This document shows positions 34,301 through 44,030 of a stretch of 64,000 nucleotides of DNA, in pieces (the first letter of the stretch is position 1; each line of letters starts with the position of its first letter). The notes under the pieces were generated by a model, which was not told where the DNA came from, ran no database searches, and saw only the letters and a list, made by a program, of their open reading frames with translations. Source of the stretch: Unio delphinus (taxonomy: Eukaryota; Mollusca; Bivalvia; Unionida; Unionidae); the NCBI GenBank assembly GCA_029339505.1, contig JAQISU010000003.1, forward strand, positions 17,243,001 through 17,307,000. Direction: 5' to 3'. A program made the translations under genes and the position numbers.

Positions 34301-34960
34301 GAAACTTTGCATACACTTTTATCCTGTGGTCTAGTTGGGTCAAAATGAACATGGTGCTTTTTGGATATCCAATATGGCCACCACAGTGACCAATTATTTT
34401 AATTTTGTTTTCACTACACCTCATAACAGCAAGGTGTTTTCACCAGAAGACTGCTTATTGTGTCAAGTTGGACCTAAATGATAATGGTGTCACTTTGATG
34501 TCCAATATGGGCATCACAGTCACCAACCTCAAATTCTCGTTATTGCTACCTCTCCTAAATAAAAAACAGTAATACACCAAGGTGTTTTTGTCTGTAGAAT
34601 TAATACGATGTCTGATTGGCTAAAAATGAAAATGGTACTTCTTGCATGTCTAATAGCATCAAGATAGTGGCCATCTTGAAAATCTTATTACTTTTCCTTA
34701 TGAATGGACTGGTACGGTATAGCAATATGGTGTTTTTACTGACCTATTCTTATGTTGTTTAGTTGTCTGGTATAGCAATATGGTGTTTTTACTGACCTAT
34801 TCTTATGTTGTTTAGTTGTCTGGATGGCTTAAATGAAAAGTGTGCTACTTAGATGTCCACAATGGTGATCTTGAAAATCTTATTATCACTATTTCTCCTG
34901 AATGAATGGTCTCATCATTGTTGGATTTTCACTGATACCTAGTTGGTTATAAATGAATAA
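34300..34960. repeat. Degenerate dispersed repeat, about 130-150-bp period
   Basis: Successive blocks share CTAGTTGGTCCTAAATGAAA-like, ATGGTGCT..., GATGTCCAATATGGCCACCA-like and TCTTGAAAATCTTATTA segments. Starts near 34338, 34470, 34621 and 34815. A 76-bp exact local duplication (ATAGCAATATGGTGTTTTTA...) lies at about 34717-34850. The same family fills 45226-46080 and 46735-46915. Confidence 0.6.
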
Positions 34961-35443
34961 ATAAGAAATGTATACAAGGATGTAGTGCTACGGGAATGTG
35001 TTCCCTTTTTTGTGCTTGCCACCCCCATTTTTCTCCTGGCATCTGAGTAACATGCATTCCTGTATTTCTTGCTGTGTTCTCTCACTTCTTTACATAGTAC
35101 TATACCACATTGTTTGGCTATCACCGTTGGTCTGATATTTACTGTATATGTTGGATACCATATTTGTTGGGAAATCATAAATTAATTTCTACCGGTAATG
35201 TAATTTTGTTTGTGCATTGTATGTTCTGCACGGATCTTTTTTGTTCTCAAGTCTTAAGTTGTGGGACACCTTTTTAATAATTCAATAATTACATGACAGA
35301 AATGCACTCCAACTTAAATTTTATTTAAAAAAATATATAACTGTGTACTTGAGATAAAACTCTTTAATTCACTGCAGAATGATGTTGTGAACACAACCCT
35401 TCTCCTGTACATATGCAAATTCGGTGTATGAATATTTTTTTAG
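34961..35443. other. Unannotated stretch upstream of candidate exon C
   Basis: Includes a 79-codon minus-strand ORF (34939-35178) with a basic C-terminal half but no recognised domain and no supporting signal. Confidence 0.25.
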
Positions 35444-35511
35444 CTTTCCCATGCCATGAAAAATTATCATTGGAGTCAACACATCTCCTGACAGAAACTG
35501 CAAGGACTAAT
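35444..35511 (+). CDS. Candidate coding exon C of an unidentified host gene
   Basis: Acceptor AATATTTTTTTAG and donor AAT/GTAAGA bound 68 nt. Two leading bases complete a phase-1 codon, and 22 codons follow: FPCHEKLSLESTHLLTETAR plus TN, ending in phase 0. The entry phase matches candidate exon D (and also exon B). Ordinary amino-acid composition; no domain recognised. Confidence 0.5.
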
Positions 35512-35865
35512 GTAAGATTGTTTCAAATCTGCACCATTCATGCCAATTCTCACACTTTTAACCTCCATCTTCTCATCAGACCATCCAGGAAATAAAATTT
35601 CTGTGCTTAACCAATAACTAAAATAGTATTAAATCATGTTTTATTTGCCTTGAAAGTGCCTCATTGTCTTTTTAATATGCCTACCATTTCGTGCCTTCTT
35701 TTCGTTACAGTAATATTTTATCTGTCCTAAAGTCAGGACTATGAATGGAGATCAAATACATGTTTGTTAGTGAATGTCATCTTGGCATGCCATAAAACCT
35801 TGTACAGGAGTACATTATGCTTAAATTGTTAAAATCTTACTGGCTAAGTTATTTTTTTTTTTATC

Positions 35866-36147
35866 ATGACCACTCTGATGGCCTTGTGGTTAGAGTGTCC
35901 ACCACAGATGCAGGAGGTTGCATGGTCAAATCCCAACAGAGTCATACCAAAGACTTATGAAAAAAGGTTACAAAGAGCTGCCTTGCTAAGCGCTTAGAGG
36001 TTAGTGTTAGGACTGGTTGGCCTTGTGTCAGGTGGGTCTTGTGTGTGGCATGATGCCCCAGTGCTAGACATTAAAATAAAATACCATACTGCAGATATCA
36101 TAGTGATATGACTGCAATTGTTTTAAAGCTTTGCTAAAAATCATCAC
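35866..36147 (+). mobile_element. tRNA-derived SINE, family 2
   Basis: Head GGCCTTGTGGTTAGAGTGTC (A box) and CATGGTCAAATCCC (B-box-like), then the family 2 body: CATACCAAAGACTTATGAAA, GGTTAGTGTTAGGACTGGTT, GATGCCCCAGTGCTAGACAT and GTGATATGACTGCAATTGTT. The same family is at 46107-46408, 49905-50222 and 57305-58176. Confidence 0.82.
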
Positions 36148-36863
36148 ACGCATGCATTAATTTTTGTTGCTAAAGCTGAATGGTAGTTGTTTATTGTAAA
36201 TGGTAATTGTATACTAGTTTTTTTTTTCTCTGTAGCATACTTTAGTTTTCCTTTCCATTCTTAAAATGTGTAATTTAAAGAAGCATATTCATTGAAAGTG
36301 GATTGAATATAGAAACCTGACTAATATTTGAGCCCACTTTACTATACCAGATATTTAGTTGACAATTAAATACGGAAACATGATTAAGTGAATACAGAAA
36401 TATGAATTTTTGTGTTTTTGGTGCCATTCTAGATAATTAGTAAAATATCATATCTGTTCATAATATCAGATGAATTAGAATAACTCTTAAAAATTGAACT
36501 AATATTTATTCATATTAGTTTTAAAATAAATGATGGCAGTTTTCCAAATATTATACCAAAATTGTACAATTTCCATTTTAACCAGTTCAGTATGGATATC
36601 AGACACTGCGTATTGAAAATTGACAATGTTTACAGTAATTTGCTTTGGTAAAACTTGCTTATTTTCTCAGCCATTTATTTCACAAATTGATTACTGACTC
36701 ACAAATTGATTACTGTCTCACAAATTGATTATATTATGTAAACAAGCCCACCATTAGCCATGTGATTTGATAGACATGTGATAAAGAAATCAGTCAGTAT
36801 GTTTTGGGTAATTAACCATATTAGTCTTGTTAACATCACAACTAAAAACATCAACAGTACAGA
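36148..36863. other. Unannotated AT-rich flank of the LTR element
   Basis: Holds a three-copy 23-bp repeat (CACAAATTGATTACTGACT-like, about 36680-36735) and nothing else recognised. Confidence 0.4.
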
Positions 36864-36868
36864 AAGAC

Positions 36869-37856
36869 TGTAGCGTTCTGGAAAGGTTGGGGTGGGGTAC
36901 TTCCAAAATATTAATTAAAATATTATAGAAGTTCCACCTGGCTCGTGAATTTAAATTTAGATTAAAGACCAAATAGGTATACGGCTCTGAGCCCCCAGTT
37001 ATATATATATATAACACGAAGATGAAATTCAACAATAACAATTTAATGAAACCTATAAAGTTAAATGTCACATAATCACTTTTCCTCTAAGTGATAGCCT
37101 ATTTCATCTTATGATTTTCAGTGTGAGTTCGATTTTCCACCTGGCCTTTGGTTGTACTCATCTATTATCCTATCCTTCCGCTCTTCCTGAATTTCACCTC
37201 TCCCGATTTCTCTCCTCCCTTCACTTTCCTTCCTTTCTTTATCACAACAATTGGGGACACTTTTCCTGGTCTGTCCCCCGAAACTTCCTCTTCAGATTTC
37301 CCTCTTTCCTTCTCTTCCTTCCGTCTATAATGGAGACACTGGGACCACTCACTAGTCTGTCCCCCGAAGCTTCCTTTTTAAAAGCTATACTTAGAGTTCT
37401 GGATCTAAGCGTTTCCCGCCAATTAACGTATGGCTACGGAGTTCCAATTCTTTACAGACAATCCTCCTTAACGGGTAATCGGAAACTAAAGCTAGCTGGC
37501 CGGTTAAAGATATTATATTTTAAAATAAATCAGGGTCCCACCCCTTCCTCGATTCTGATTGGGTAGCGCTGGGGCCCTATCCACTCGACGTATTCAATCT
37601 GGCGGTCAGTCAGCGTATCCAGAAGATAAGGCACGCCCATTCCTTCTGGCAGCTTCTTGATGTACAAAACATTATCCCAGTCCAAGGGTGCTAATTAAAC
37701 TTCTGACGGGCTTTTGGTCAGCTTCCTCTCTTAACTATGGCAACTTACGTAAGGGATGGTGTTAGCCTGCGGTCATGTGCAACAATAAACAGTGGCTTGT
37801 CCGACTTACTTGATAACACATGGTTCTAATTTAATTTTGAGTCGGGCAACGCCACA
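36869..37856 (-). repeat. 3' LTR of the Gmr1-like element
   Basis: 988 bp with TG...CA ends. It matches 42738-43725 at all but about five positions. Contains a TA-repeat (about 36999-37013) that could serve as a TATA-like box on the - strand. ORFs inside (37111-37566) are present in both LTRs and are not recognisable genes. Confidence 0.95.
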
Positions 37857-37866
37857 TTCCCCCACG
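37857..37866 (-). other. Polypurine tract of the Gmr1-like element
   Basis: On the - strand GTGGGGGAA directly precedes the 3' LTR, the position and composition of the plus-strand primer for reverse transcription. Confidence 0.75.
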
Positions 37867-37934
37867 CTTGAGAATAAAATCGGGATTTTATTCCCTCAAA
37901 ATTACTCCAAATGCAAAGGCTTTACAATACGATT

Positions 37935-38066
37935 AAAACTAAAATCATCGTGACACTACACGAATAAATAACAAAGTCATCGTGACACCACTCGAATAAA
38001 TAACAAAGTCATCGTGACACTACACGAATAAAACAAAATCATCGTGGCACTACATGAATAAAACAT
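37935..38066. repeat. 31-bp tandem repeat in the element's 3' untranslated region, 4 copies
   Basis: ATCGTGACACTACACGAATA followed by AATAACAAAGTC, with small changes, lies between the pol stop and the polypurine tract. Confidence 0.85.
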
Positions 38067-38090
38067 GAATATATATATACAGAGTGATTA

Positions 38091-41000
38091 TTAAATTTCA
38101 GCGCGTCTGCTCATGAAATCAGCGCCTACGTTCTCTGTACCTTTCACGTATCTGATGTGCATTTGGTACTGCTGTAAGAACAGCGACCATCGCATCAAAC
38201 GTCCATTCGATAATTTCGCCTGCGCAAGGTAGGCGAGTGGTTGATGGTCGGTCTCCAATATGAACTTCCGTCCATATAGGTATCGCTCGAACCGTGATAT
38301 GCCGAACACGATTCCCAGACATTCCCTCTCCGATACGGAGTAGTTCTTCTCGGCAGCAGACAACTTCCGACTGCCGTATGCGACAGGGAAAAGCGTTTTG
38401 TCATGCTCCTGTAGCAGTACTGCTCCCAGTCCTGTGTCGCATGCATCGGTGCGAAGAACGAATTCCTTATCCAAATCCGGTAGACGAACAACGGCGTCGG
38501 ATGTAAGCCTAGCCTTCAGTGTTTGGAAAGCGTGCTCACACGCATCTGTCCAAATAATCTTACTCGGGGTCCGTTTCTTGGTTAGGTCGGACAACGGCCC
38601 CGCAATCGCGCTGAAATTGGGCACATACCTCCGGTAATACCCGGCTAATCCCAGAAATGACCTAACCTCAGTTTTCGTGGTGGGTCGTGCGGCGTTTTTC
38701 AGCTGCTCTACCTTTGACTTCTCTGGGGACAGTGTGCCTTGGCTGAGGGTATGTCCTAAGTAATCCAAGGTCCGGAACCCAAGGTGACATTTGGAAGGGT
38801 GAGCTGTTAATCCCGTCTGACGTAGCCGTTCCAAAACGTCGGCTAATAGAGTGAGGTGTTTACTCCACGTCTCTGTGGCCAACAAGAGGTCGTCCATGAA
38901 GTTGTAGACACCCCTATCGCGTAAGGGCTCCAACAACTGCCGCATCATCCTAGTAAAGACGCTGGGCGCGTTCTGTACCCCGAACGGCATGACCAACCAT
39001 TGGTAGGTCCCGTCGGGAGTAGCAAAAGCGAGCTTTGCCCTATCCTCCTTCCTTACCGGAATTTGCCAATACCCCTTGGACAAATCCAGCTTGGAAAGAT
39101 ATTTCGCTTTTGAGACCGAAGCGAAGATATGTTCCGGGTCAGGTAACATTTCGACTTGAAATTCTGTCACCTGATTCAGCTTCCGGTAGTCGACGCAGAA
39201 CCGATGAGTGCCGTCCTTCTTCTGCACTAGGACTACTGGTGAGCTGTACGGAGAGTCGGCAGGTTCGATTACTCCCAGAGCAATCATCTGCTCAATTTCC
39301 TCCCTTACAACTTGTCGTTTCGCGTGGGGCAAGGGGTAGGGTTTCCGCTGCACTGGTCGGTCGTCCACCATCTTTAACCCGAACTCGACAAGCGCCGTCC
39401 TCCCGGGTTTTTCTGTTAACACGTCGGAATACCCGGCCAGCAGGGTCTCTATCTCGTCCCGCTGGCCTCCAGTTAACATGGGGTCACACTCCACATCCGA
39501 CGGAGTCTCGACCCTCGTTAATGGACAGCTCGGGACAGTGTTGGCACCTTCCGGATCGCCTTCGGCATCCTCGGTGACTATCGTGGCGACAACAAAATCG
39601 CTTACGGTCTCCCTTTCCCGGTACCTCTTGAGCAAATTGGCATGGTACAATTTCTCTTTCGTCGGTAGCCGTATCCGGTAGGTTTGACCTCCGACCTTCT
39701 CGGTGACGACGTATGGACCCCTCCAGGAAACTTGCAACTTGTTGTGTTCCTGGGGCAACAACAACAACACCTTATCCCCTACCTCAAACTGACGTGGTTT
39801 TGCGCGCTTATTGTAATTTTTCGCCTGATGCGCCTTAGCTCGTTTGAGATTATCTTGCGCGAGAGAACAAACCTCTTCCAGTTTGTTGCGCAAGTCCGCG
39901 ACGTACTGGTAGGTAGTGCGTACTTCCTCTACAGCATGGTCGTCTGTCCACAGCTGTCTCAGTACGGCGATTGGGCCGCGTACGGTCCTCCCGTACAAGA
40001 GTTCAAAGGGAGAGAACCCCAAACTTGCTTGTGGTACTTCCCGGTATGCGAAAAGCATGGCAGGAATATATCGGTCCCAATCCTTGGGGCGACCTTCACA
40101 CAATTTCTTGAGCGTGTGCTTTAGAGTCCCATTAAACCGTTCGACCAATCCGTTACATTGGGGGTGATACGGTGTAGTCGTGAGGTGCTTAATTGACATG
40201 AGACGATTCACCTCCGCCATCACACGACTCATGAATTGTGTCCCTTGATCGGTCAAGATCTCGTCGGGCACTCCGACTCTTGACCAGATCACAAACAGAG
40301 CTTCCGCGACGGTTTCAGTGTCAATGTTATGCAATGCTACGGCCTCCGGATAGCGTGTAGCATAATCGACGACCGTTAAAATATACCGATTTCCGTGCGC
40401 AGACGCTGGTTTTATTGGTCCGATTAAATCCATGGCGACATGTCTAAATGGTTCATCGATAAGGGGCGTACTCTCCAAGGGAATGGGTCGATGATCCGTT
40501 TTCGGTGCCATTCTCTGGCATTTGTCACAGGAGAGACAGAACCGTTTAACGTCTCCCTGGACCCCTGGCCAGTAAAACTCTTTTACCAGACGGTCACGTG
40601 TCTTAGCAATTCCCATGTGCCCTCCCATGAGACTCTCGTGCGCGAGTTTTAATACTTCGCCTCGCTTCTCTTTCGGCACGACAACTTGCTTAAACTGTTC
40701 GCTGCCTTTCCTGGCGTGGCGATACAAGATTCCCTTCTTGTACACGAACTTCACCGCGCCATTCGGAGTTTCTTTCTCTGTTCCTGCTTCTGCGTGTTTA
40801 TGCAACTGCGCCAGAGTTGTGTCCTCCTGTTGCAGCTTCCTCAACTCGGCTGGAAGAACATTACTAACCGGTGTCGAGGTAACTTGGATCGGCTTCTGTT
40901 TCGGCTGTCGACTCATGGCCCTGGTCTCAACAGCACTCACTGGCATAGGTGTACAGGTTTCGGGGTTCGGCTGGGGTAACACATAACGGCATCCCAATAT

Positions 41001-41135
41001 GACGTCATGTGATAGTCCCTCCAAGCAAGCAGCTGCAATCTTCCCCTTCACGTATGGTGAATCGAGGTCAATGACAGCTACTGGTAATGAGTCACGCGTG
41101 CAGTTCGCGTACTGAACTTCTATTACCTCCCCTGT
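38091..41135 (-). CDS. pol: pol: protease C-terminus, integrase, reverse transcriptase, RNase H (Gmr1-type order)
   Basis: The frame is open from just after the TAA at 41136-41138 to a stop at 38091-38093, in the same frame as gag. Residues are numbered from the GTG at 41051 (986 aa). Protease ends with the ILG-type motif DVILGC (16-21). The integrase zinc finger has H138, H145, C175 and C178. The integrase core has D208, D268 and E304, with 35 residues between the last two. A GPY-type module is at about 441-449 (SWRGPYVV). RT follows, with LDLSKGYWQIPV (D656) and NFMDDLLLAT (D720, D721; FMDD rather than YxDD). RNase H has D869, E910 and D935. All catalytic residues are present. Products would copy the RNA and insert the cDNA. 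The only visible lesion is the upstream stop. Confidence 0.95.
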   Translation of the reverse strand, partial: TGEVIEVQYANCTRDSLPVAVIDLDSPYVKGKIAAACLEGLSHDVILGCRYVLPQPNPETCTPMPVSAVETRAMSRQPKQKPIQVTSTPVSNVLPAELRKLQQEDTTLAQLHKHAEAGTEKETPNGAVKFVYKKGILYRHARKGSEQFKQVVVPKEKRGEVLKLAHESLMGGHMGIAKTRDRLVKEFYWPGVQGDVKRFCLSCDKCQRMAPKTDHRPIPLESTPLIDEPFRHVAMDLIGPIKPASAHGNRYILTVVDYATRYPEAVALHNIDTETVAEALFVIWSRVGVPDEILTDQGTQFMSRVMAEVNRLMSIKHLTTTPYHPQCNGLVERFNGTLKHTLKKLCEGRPKDWDRYIPAMLFAYREVPQASLGFSPFELLYGRTVRGPIAVLRQLWTDDHAVEEVRTTYQYVADLRNKLEEVCSLAQDNLKRAKAHQAKNYNKRAKPRQFEVGDKVLLLLPQEHNKLQVSWRGPYVVTEKVGGQTYRIRLPTKEKLYHANLLKRYRERETVSDFVVATIVTEDAEGDPEGANTVPSCPLTRVETPSDVECDPMLTGGQRDEIETLLAGYSDVLTEKPGRTALVEFGLKMVDDRPVQRKPYPLPHAKRQVVREEIEQMIALGVIEPADSPYSSPVVLVQKKDGTHRFCVDYRKLNQVTEFQVEMLPDPEHIFASVSKAKYLSKLDLSKGYWQIPVRKEDRAKLAFATPDGTYQWLVMPFGVQNAPSVFTRMMRQLLEPLRDRGVYNFMDDLLLATETWSKHLTLLADVLERLRQTGLTAHPSKCHLGFRTLDYLGHTLSQGTLSPEKSKVEQLKNAARPTTKTEVRSFLGLAGYYRRYVPNFSAIAGPLSDLTKKRTPSKIIWTDACEHAFQTLKARLTSDAVVRLPDLDKEFVLRTDACDTGLGAVLLQEHDKTLFPVAYGSRKLSAAEKNYSVSERECLGIVFGISRFERYLYGRKFILETDHQPLAYLAQAKLSNGRLMRWSLFLQQYQMHIRYVKGTENVGADFMSRRAEI

Positions 41136-42392
41136 TTAGTCCTCCGGCTTGACATACTTCTTGTCGACAAGCGCGGGGACGCTGCACCCAGTGTCATACA
41201 AGATGGTGGCACCTTCACCATTGACAGTTGCGGCCGCAAGGTTGGCTGGGTTGCGACTCGCTTCCGGCACGCACTCCTTCCTAGCAACGACATTCACCTG
41301 GGTCTGCCTGCCCTTGGGACAGTCCCTGGCAAAATGCCCCAGGCGCTTGCAGTTAAAACACGTCGGCGGCCCTCGCCGACTTGCAAGTCCTGGTTTCGTG
41401 GGTGAGGCCTGTCCAGGTCGATAGGTGGCATCCCTCCCTGCAGGTGTCCCTTCGACCTTCCCGTCACCCTGACGGTTGCGGACAGCCGGCTCAACCTCCC
41501 CCATACGACGCGACTCAGAGGGTCGGGGTCGATCCGCACCCCCGGAACCTCCACTCTTCGAGTGTGCCTGTTCATATCGCTCCGCCATGTTAGCGATCTC
41601 TTCGAGCGTACGGTGCTCCCTCTCTGCTAGGAAGACTGTCAACTCATGACGGTAAGTACTCAGAACATGTTCTTTGAGTATAACCTCGCGTAGCCCCTCG
41701 TACGAACGTTCGACTTCAGCCATTTTCATCCACTTCTCAAATAAACTTCGAACACGGTTGTGGAATTGAGAGTGGGTCTCAGTTACCTTTTTCGCCGAGT
41801 CCCGAAAAAGTTTCCGGTAAGTCTCGGCGGTCAGCCGATAATGGCAGAGAAGGGCCTTCTTGAGGGCATTGTAGTCATCAGCCTCTTCTGCAGCTAAGCC
41901 GTGGTAGACTTCCCGAGCTGCACCTTGCAAAAAGGCTGAGACATTTATGGCCCAGTGCTGTTCAGGGACCTTATGAGCGTGTGCGAATTTCTCGAACTGC
42001 ACGAGAAAATCGTCAATAGCCTCCTCCCTGTCATTGAAGCGTGGCATGTTGATCTGGACCATCCGGTGGTCGATGAATGGTCGGCCGGTCGTTCCAGAGC
42101 TTGTACTGGCGTCGTCCCGTCCGTTGGTCCTAGCTTCAACTCTCACCTTTTCCATCTCCAGAGTGTGGGCGAGTCTGGCTTTCTCTAGCTCCTGGTCCGC
42201 TGTTATCTTGGCTAGCTCTAGTTCTTTCTCTCTCTCTCTTTCTCTCTCCGCTGCTTCCTTTGCCAGCGCTTTCTCTGCCTTCCATTCTTTGATTCTTTCT
42301 TCGATAAATGCAGCCAGGCGATCTCCCTCGTATCCAAGATCTTCCGACCCCATGGCACGGTACTCTTTGATCATTTGTCTTTCTGTAGCCAT
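41136..42392 (-). CDS. gag: gag with SCAN-like capsid region, zinc knuckle and protease start
   Basis: ATG at 42392 (MATERQMIKEYRAMGSEDLG), 418 codons. Residues 30-85 form a charged, Glu/Lys/Ala-rich coiled-coil-like segment. Residues 120-275 are capsid-like; the part from about 190 to 275 (LFRDSAKKVTETHSQFHNRV ... EEIANMAERYEQ) looks like the SCAN domain of vertebrate zinc-finger proteins. That domain is known to derive from Gmr1-like gag. A CCHC zinc knuckle lies at C345, C348, H353 and C358. The retropepsin motif DTG is at 400-402. The frame ends in TAA at 41136-41138, 16 residues after DTG and inside the protease domain, so gag and protease are joined and then cut by this stop. Confidence 0.93.
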   Translation of the reverse strand: MATERQMIKEYRAMGSEDLGYEGDRLAAFIEERIKEWKAEKALAKEAAEREREREKELELAKITADQELEKARLAHTLEMEKVRVEARTNGRDDASTSSGTTGRPFIDHRMVQINMPRFNDREEAIDDFLVQFEKFAHAHKVPEQHWAINVSAFLQGAAREVYHGLAAEEADDYNALKKALLCHYRLTAETYRKLFRDSAKKVTETHSQFHNRVRSLFEKWMKMAEVERSYEGLREVILKEHVLSTYRHELTVFLAEREHRTLEEIANMAERYEQAHSKSGGSGGADRPRPSESRRMGEVEPAVRNRQGDGKVEGTPAGRDATYRPGQASPTKPGLASRRGPPTCFNCKRLGHFARDCPKGRQTQVNVVARKECVPEASRNPANLAAATVNGEGATILYDTGCSVPALVDKKYVKPED

Positions 42393-42737
42393 GTTTATAT
42401 ACTAATACGAAGTGATACCTTGTCTCAACCCTGCTAACAATGGACAGATTTTACAACTTCCTAGCCAAATACTTACCTGTCGACAACTAATTCCTTTCAG
42501 GTAAGATATTTGCTCGATATTTGCTTCACAATTACTGCAGGTAATAAAAGATCTACAAAGCATGTAAATATCAAATATAACAAACATAAGATGAGAAAAT
42601 CATAAAAATTCAAAATACACAGGATGGAAAATAACTCACAACTGTTTCACACTGTTCATTAATACTCCTAACAAATAAACTTTATGTCTTTAAACTAATA
42701 TTTATGTCTAATTCAAATCCCGGACGAAAGCGCCCAC
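42393..42737 (-). other. Leader and primer-binding-site candidate of the Gmr1-like element
   Basis: Between the 5' LTR and the gag ATG. Directly at the LTR edge (42712-42737) the + strand reads TTCAAATCCCGGACGAAAGC plus GCCCA, like the T-arm and 3' end of a tRNA. On the - strand this would be a TGGGCGC... primer-binding site starting one base after the LTR. The tRNA species was not identified. Confidence 0.7.
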
Positions 42738-43725
42738 TGTAGCGTTCTGGAAAGGTTGGGGTGGGGTACTTCCAAAATATTAATTAAAATATTATAGAAG
42801 TTCCACCTGGCTCGTGAATTTAAATTTAGATTAAAGACCAAATAGGTATACGGCTCTGAGCCCCCAGTTATATATATATATAACACGAAGATGAAATTCA
42901 ACAATAACAATTTAATGAAACCTATAAAGTTAAATGTCACATAATCACTTGTCCTCTAAGTGATAGCCTATTTCATCTTATGATTTTCAGTGTGAGTTCG
43001 ATTTTCCACCTGGCCTTTGGTTGTACTCATCTATTATCCTATCCTTCCGCTCTTCCTGAATTTCACCTCTCCCGATTTCTCTCCTCCCTTCACTTTCCTT
43101 CCTTTCTTTATCACAACAATTGGGGACACTTTTCCTGGTCTGTCCCCCGAAACTTCCTCTTCAGATTTCCCTCTTTCCTTCTCTTCCTTCCGTCTATAAC
43201 GGAGACACTGGGACCACTCACTAGTCTGTCCCCCGAAGCTTCCTTTTTAGAAGCTATACTTAGAGTTCTGGATCTAAGCGTTTCCCGCCAATTAACGTAT
43301 GGCTACGGAGTTCCAATTCTTTACAGACAATCCTCCTTAACGGGTAATCGGAAACTAAAGCTAGCTGGCCGGTTAAAGATATTATATTTTAAAATAAATC
43401 AGGGTCCCACCCCTTCCTCGATTCTGATTGGGTAGCGCTGGGGCCCTATCCACTCGACGTATTCAATCTGGCGGTCAGTCAGCGTATCCAGAAGATAAGG
43501 CACGCCCACTCCTTCTGGCAGCTTCTTGATGTACAAAACATTATCCCAGTCCAAGGGTGCTAATTAAACTTCTGACGGGCTTTTGGTCAGCTTCCTCTCT
43601 TAACTATGGCAACTTACATAAGGGATGGTGTTAGCCTGCGGTCATGTGCAACAATAAACAGTGGCTTGTCCGACTTACTTGATAACACATGGTTCTAATT
43701 TAATTTTGAGTCGGGCAACGCCACA
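42738..43725 (-). repeat. 5' LTR of the Gmr1-like element
   Basis: 988 bp, TG...CA ends. Expected to carry the promoter for the element RNA on the - strand; a TA-rich stretch at about 42866-42884 is the only TATA-like candidate seen. Confidence 0.95.
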
Positions 43726-43764
43726 AAGACATTGACTGAATGCATCTTTGCTAGCCAAGTTTCC

Positions 43765-44030
43765 CATATTATAACCCTATCTGCACCATGACAGATCAAA
43801 CAGATGATTATATTATAACCCTATCTGCACCATGACAGATCAAACATGATTATATTATAACCCTATCTGCACCATGACAGATCAAACATGATTATATTAT
43901 AACCCTATCTGCACCATGACAGATCAAACAGATGATTATATTATAACCCTATCTGCACCATGACAGATCAAACAGATGATTATATTATAACCTTATCTGC
44001 ACCATGACAGATCAAACAGATGATTATATT
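43765..44030. repeat. 42-46-bp minisatellite, about 6 copies
   Basis: TATTATAACCCTATCTGCAC followed by CATGACAGATCAAACAGATGATTA (last part sometimes CATGATTA). Copies are nearly identical. Confidence 0.92.

Larger units (their letters stand above)
36864..43730 (-). mobile_element. Complete Gmr1-like Ty3/Gypsy LTR retrotransposon with 5-bp target duplication
   Basis: The element (36869-43725) lies on the - strand, flanked by AAGAC at 36864-36868 and 43726-43730. Its order on the - strand is: 5' LTR (42738-43725), leader with a primer-binding-site candidate, gag-protease, integrase, reverse transcriptase, RNase H, short 3' region with polypurine tract, 3' LTR (36869-37856). Integrase before RT is the order known for the Gmr1 clade of Ty3/Gypsy (first described in Atlantic cod, also in invertebrates) and is otherwise typical of Copia. 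Five differences between the 988-bp LTRs indicate a recent insertion. The coding region is one frame broken by a single stop. Base composition is richer in GC than its surroundings, as expected for a recent arrival. Confidence 0.95.

Noticed and set aside
34939..35178. 79-codon minus-strand ORF with a basic segment
   Set aside because: No domain, no start context or splice support, and composition compatible with chance.
37111..37566. 151-codon ORF, repeated at 42980-43435
   Set aside because: It lies within the LTRs on the opposite strand to the element's genes, has no domain, and is duplicated only because the LTR is.
39035..42405. Several + strand ORFs of 60-180 codons opposite gag and pol
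   Set aside because: Antisense shadows of the retrotransposon frame; the GC-rich coding strand leaves the complement open by chance.
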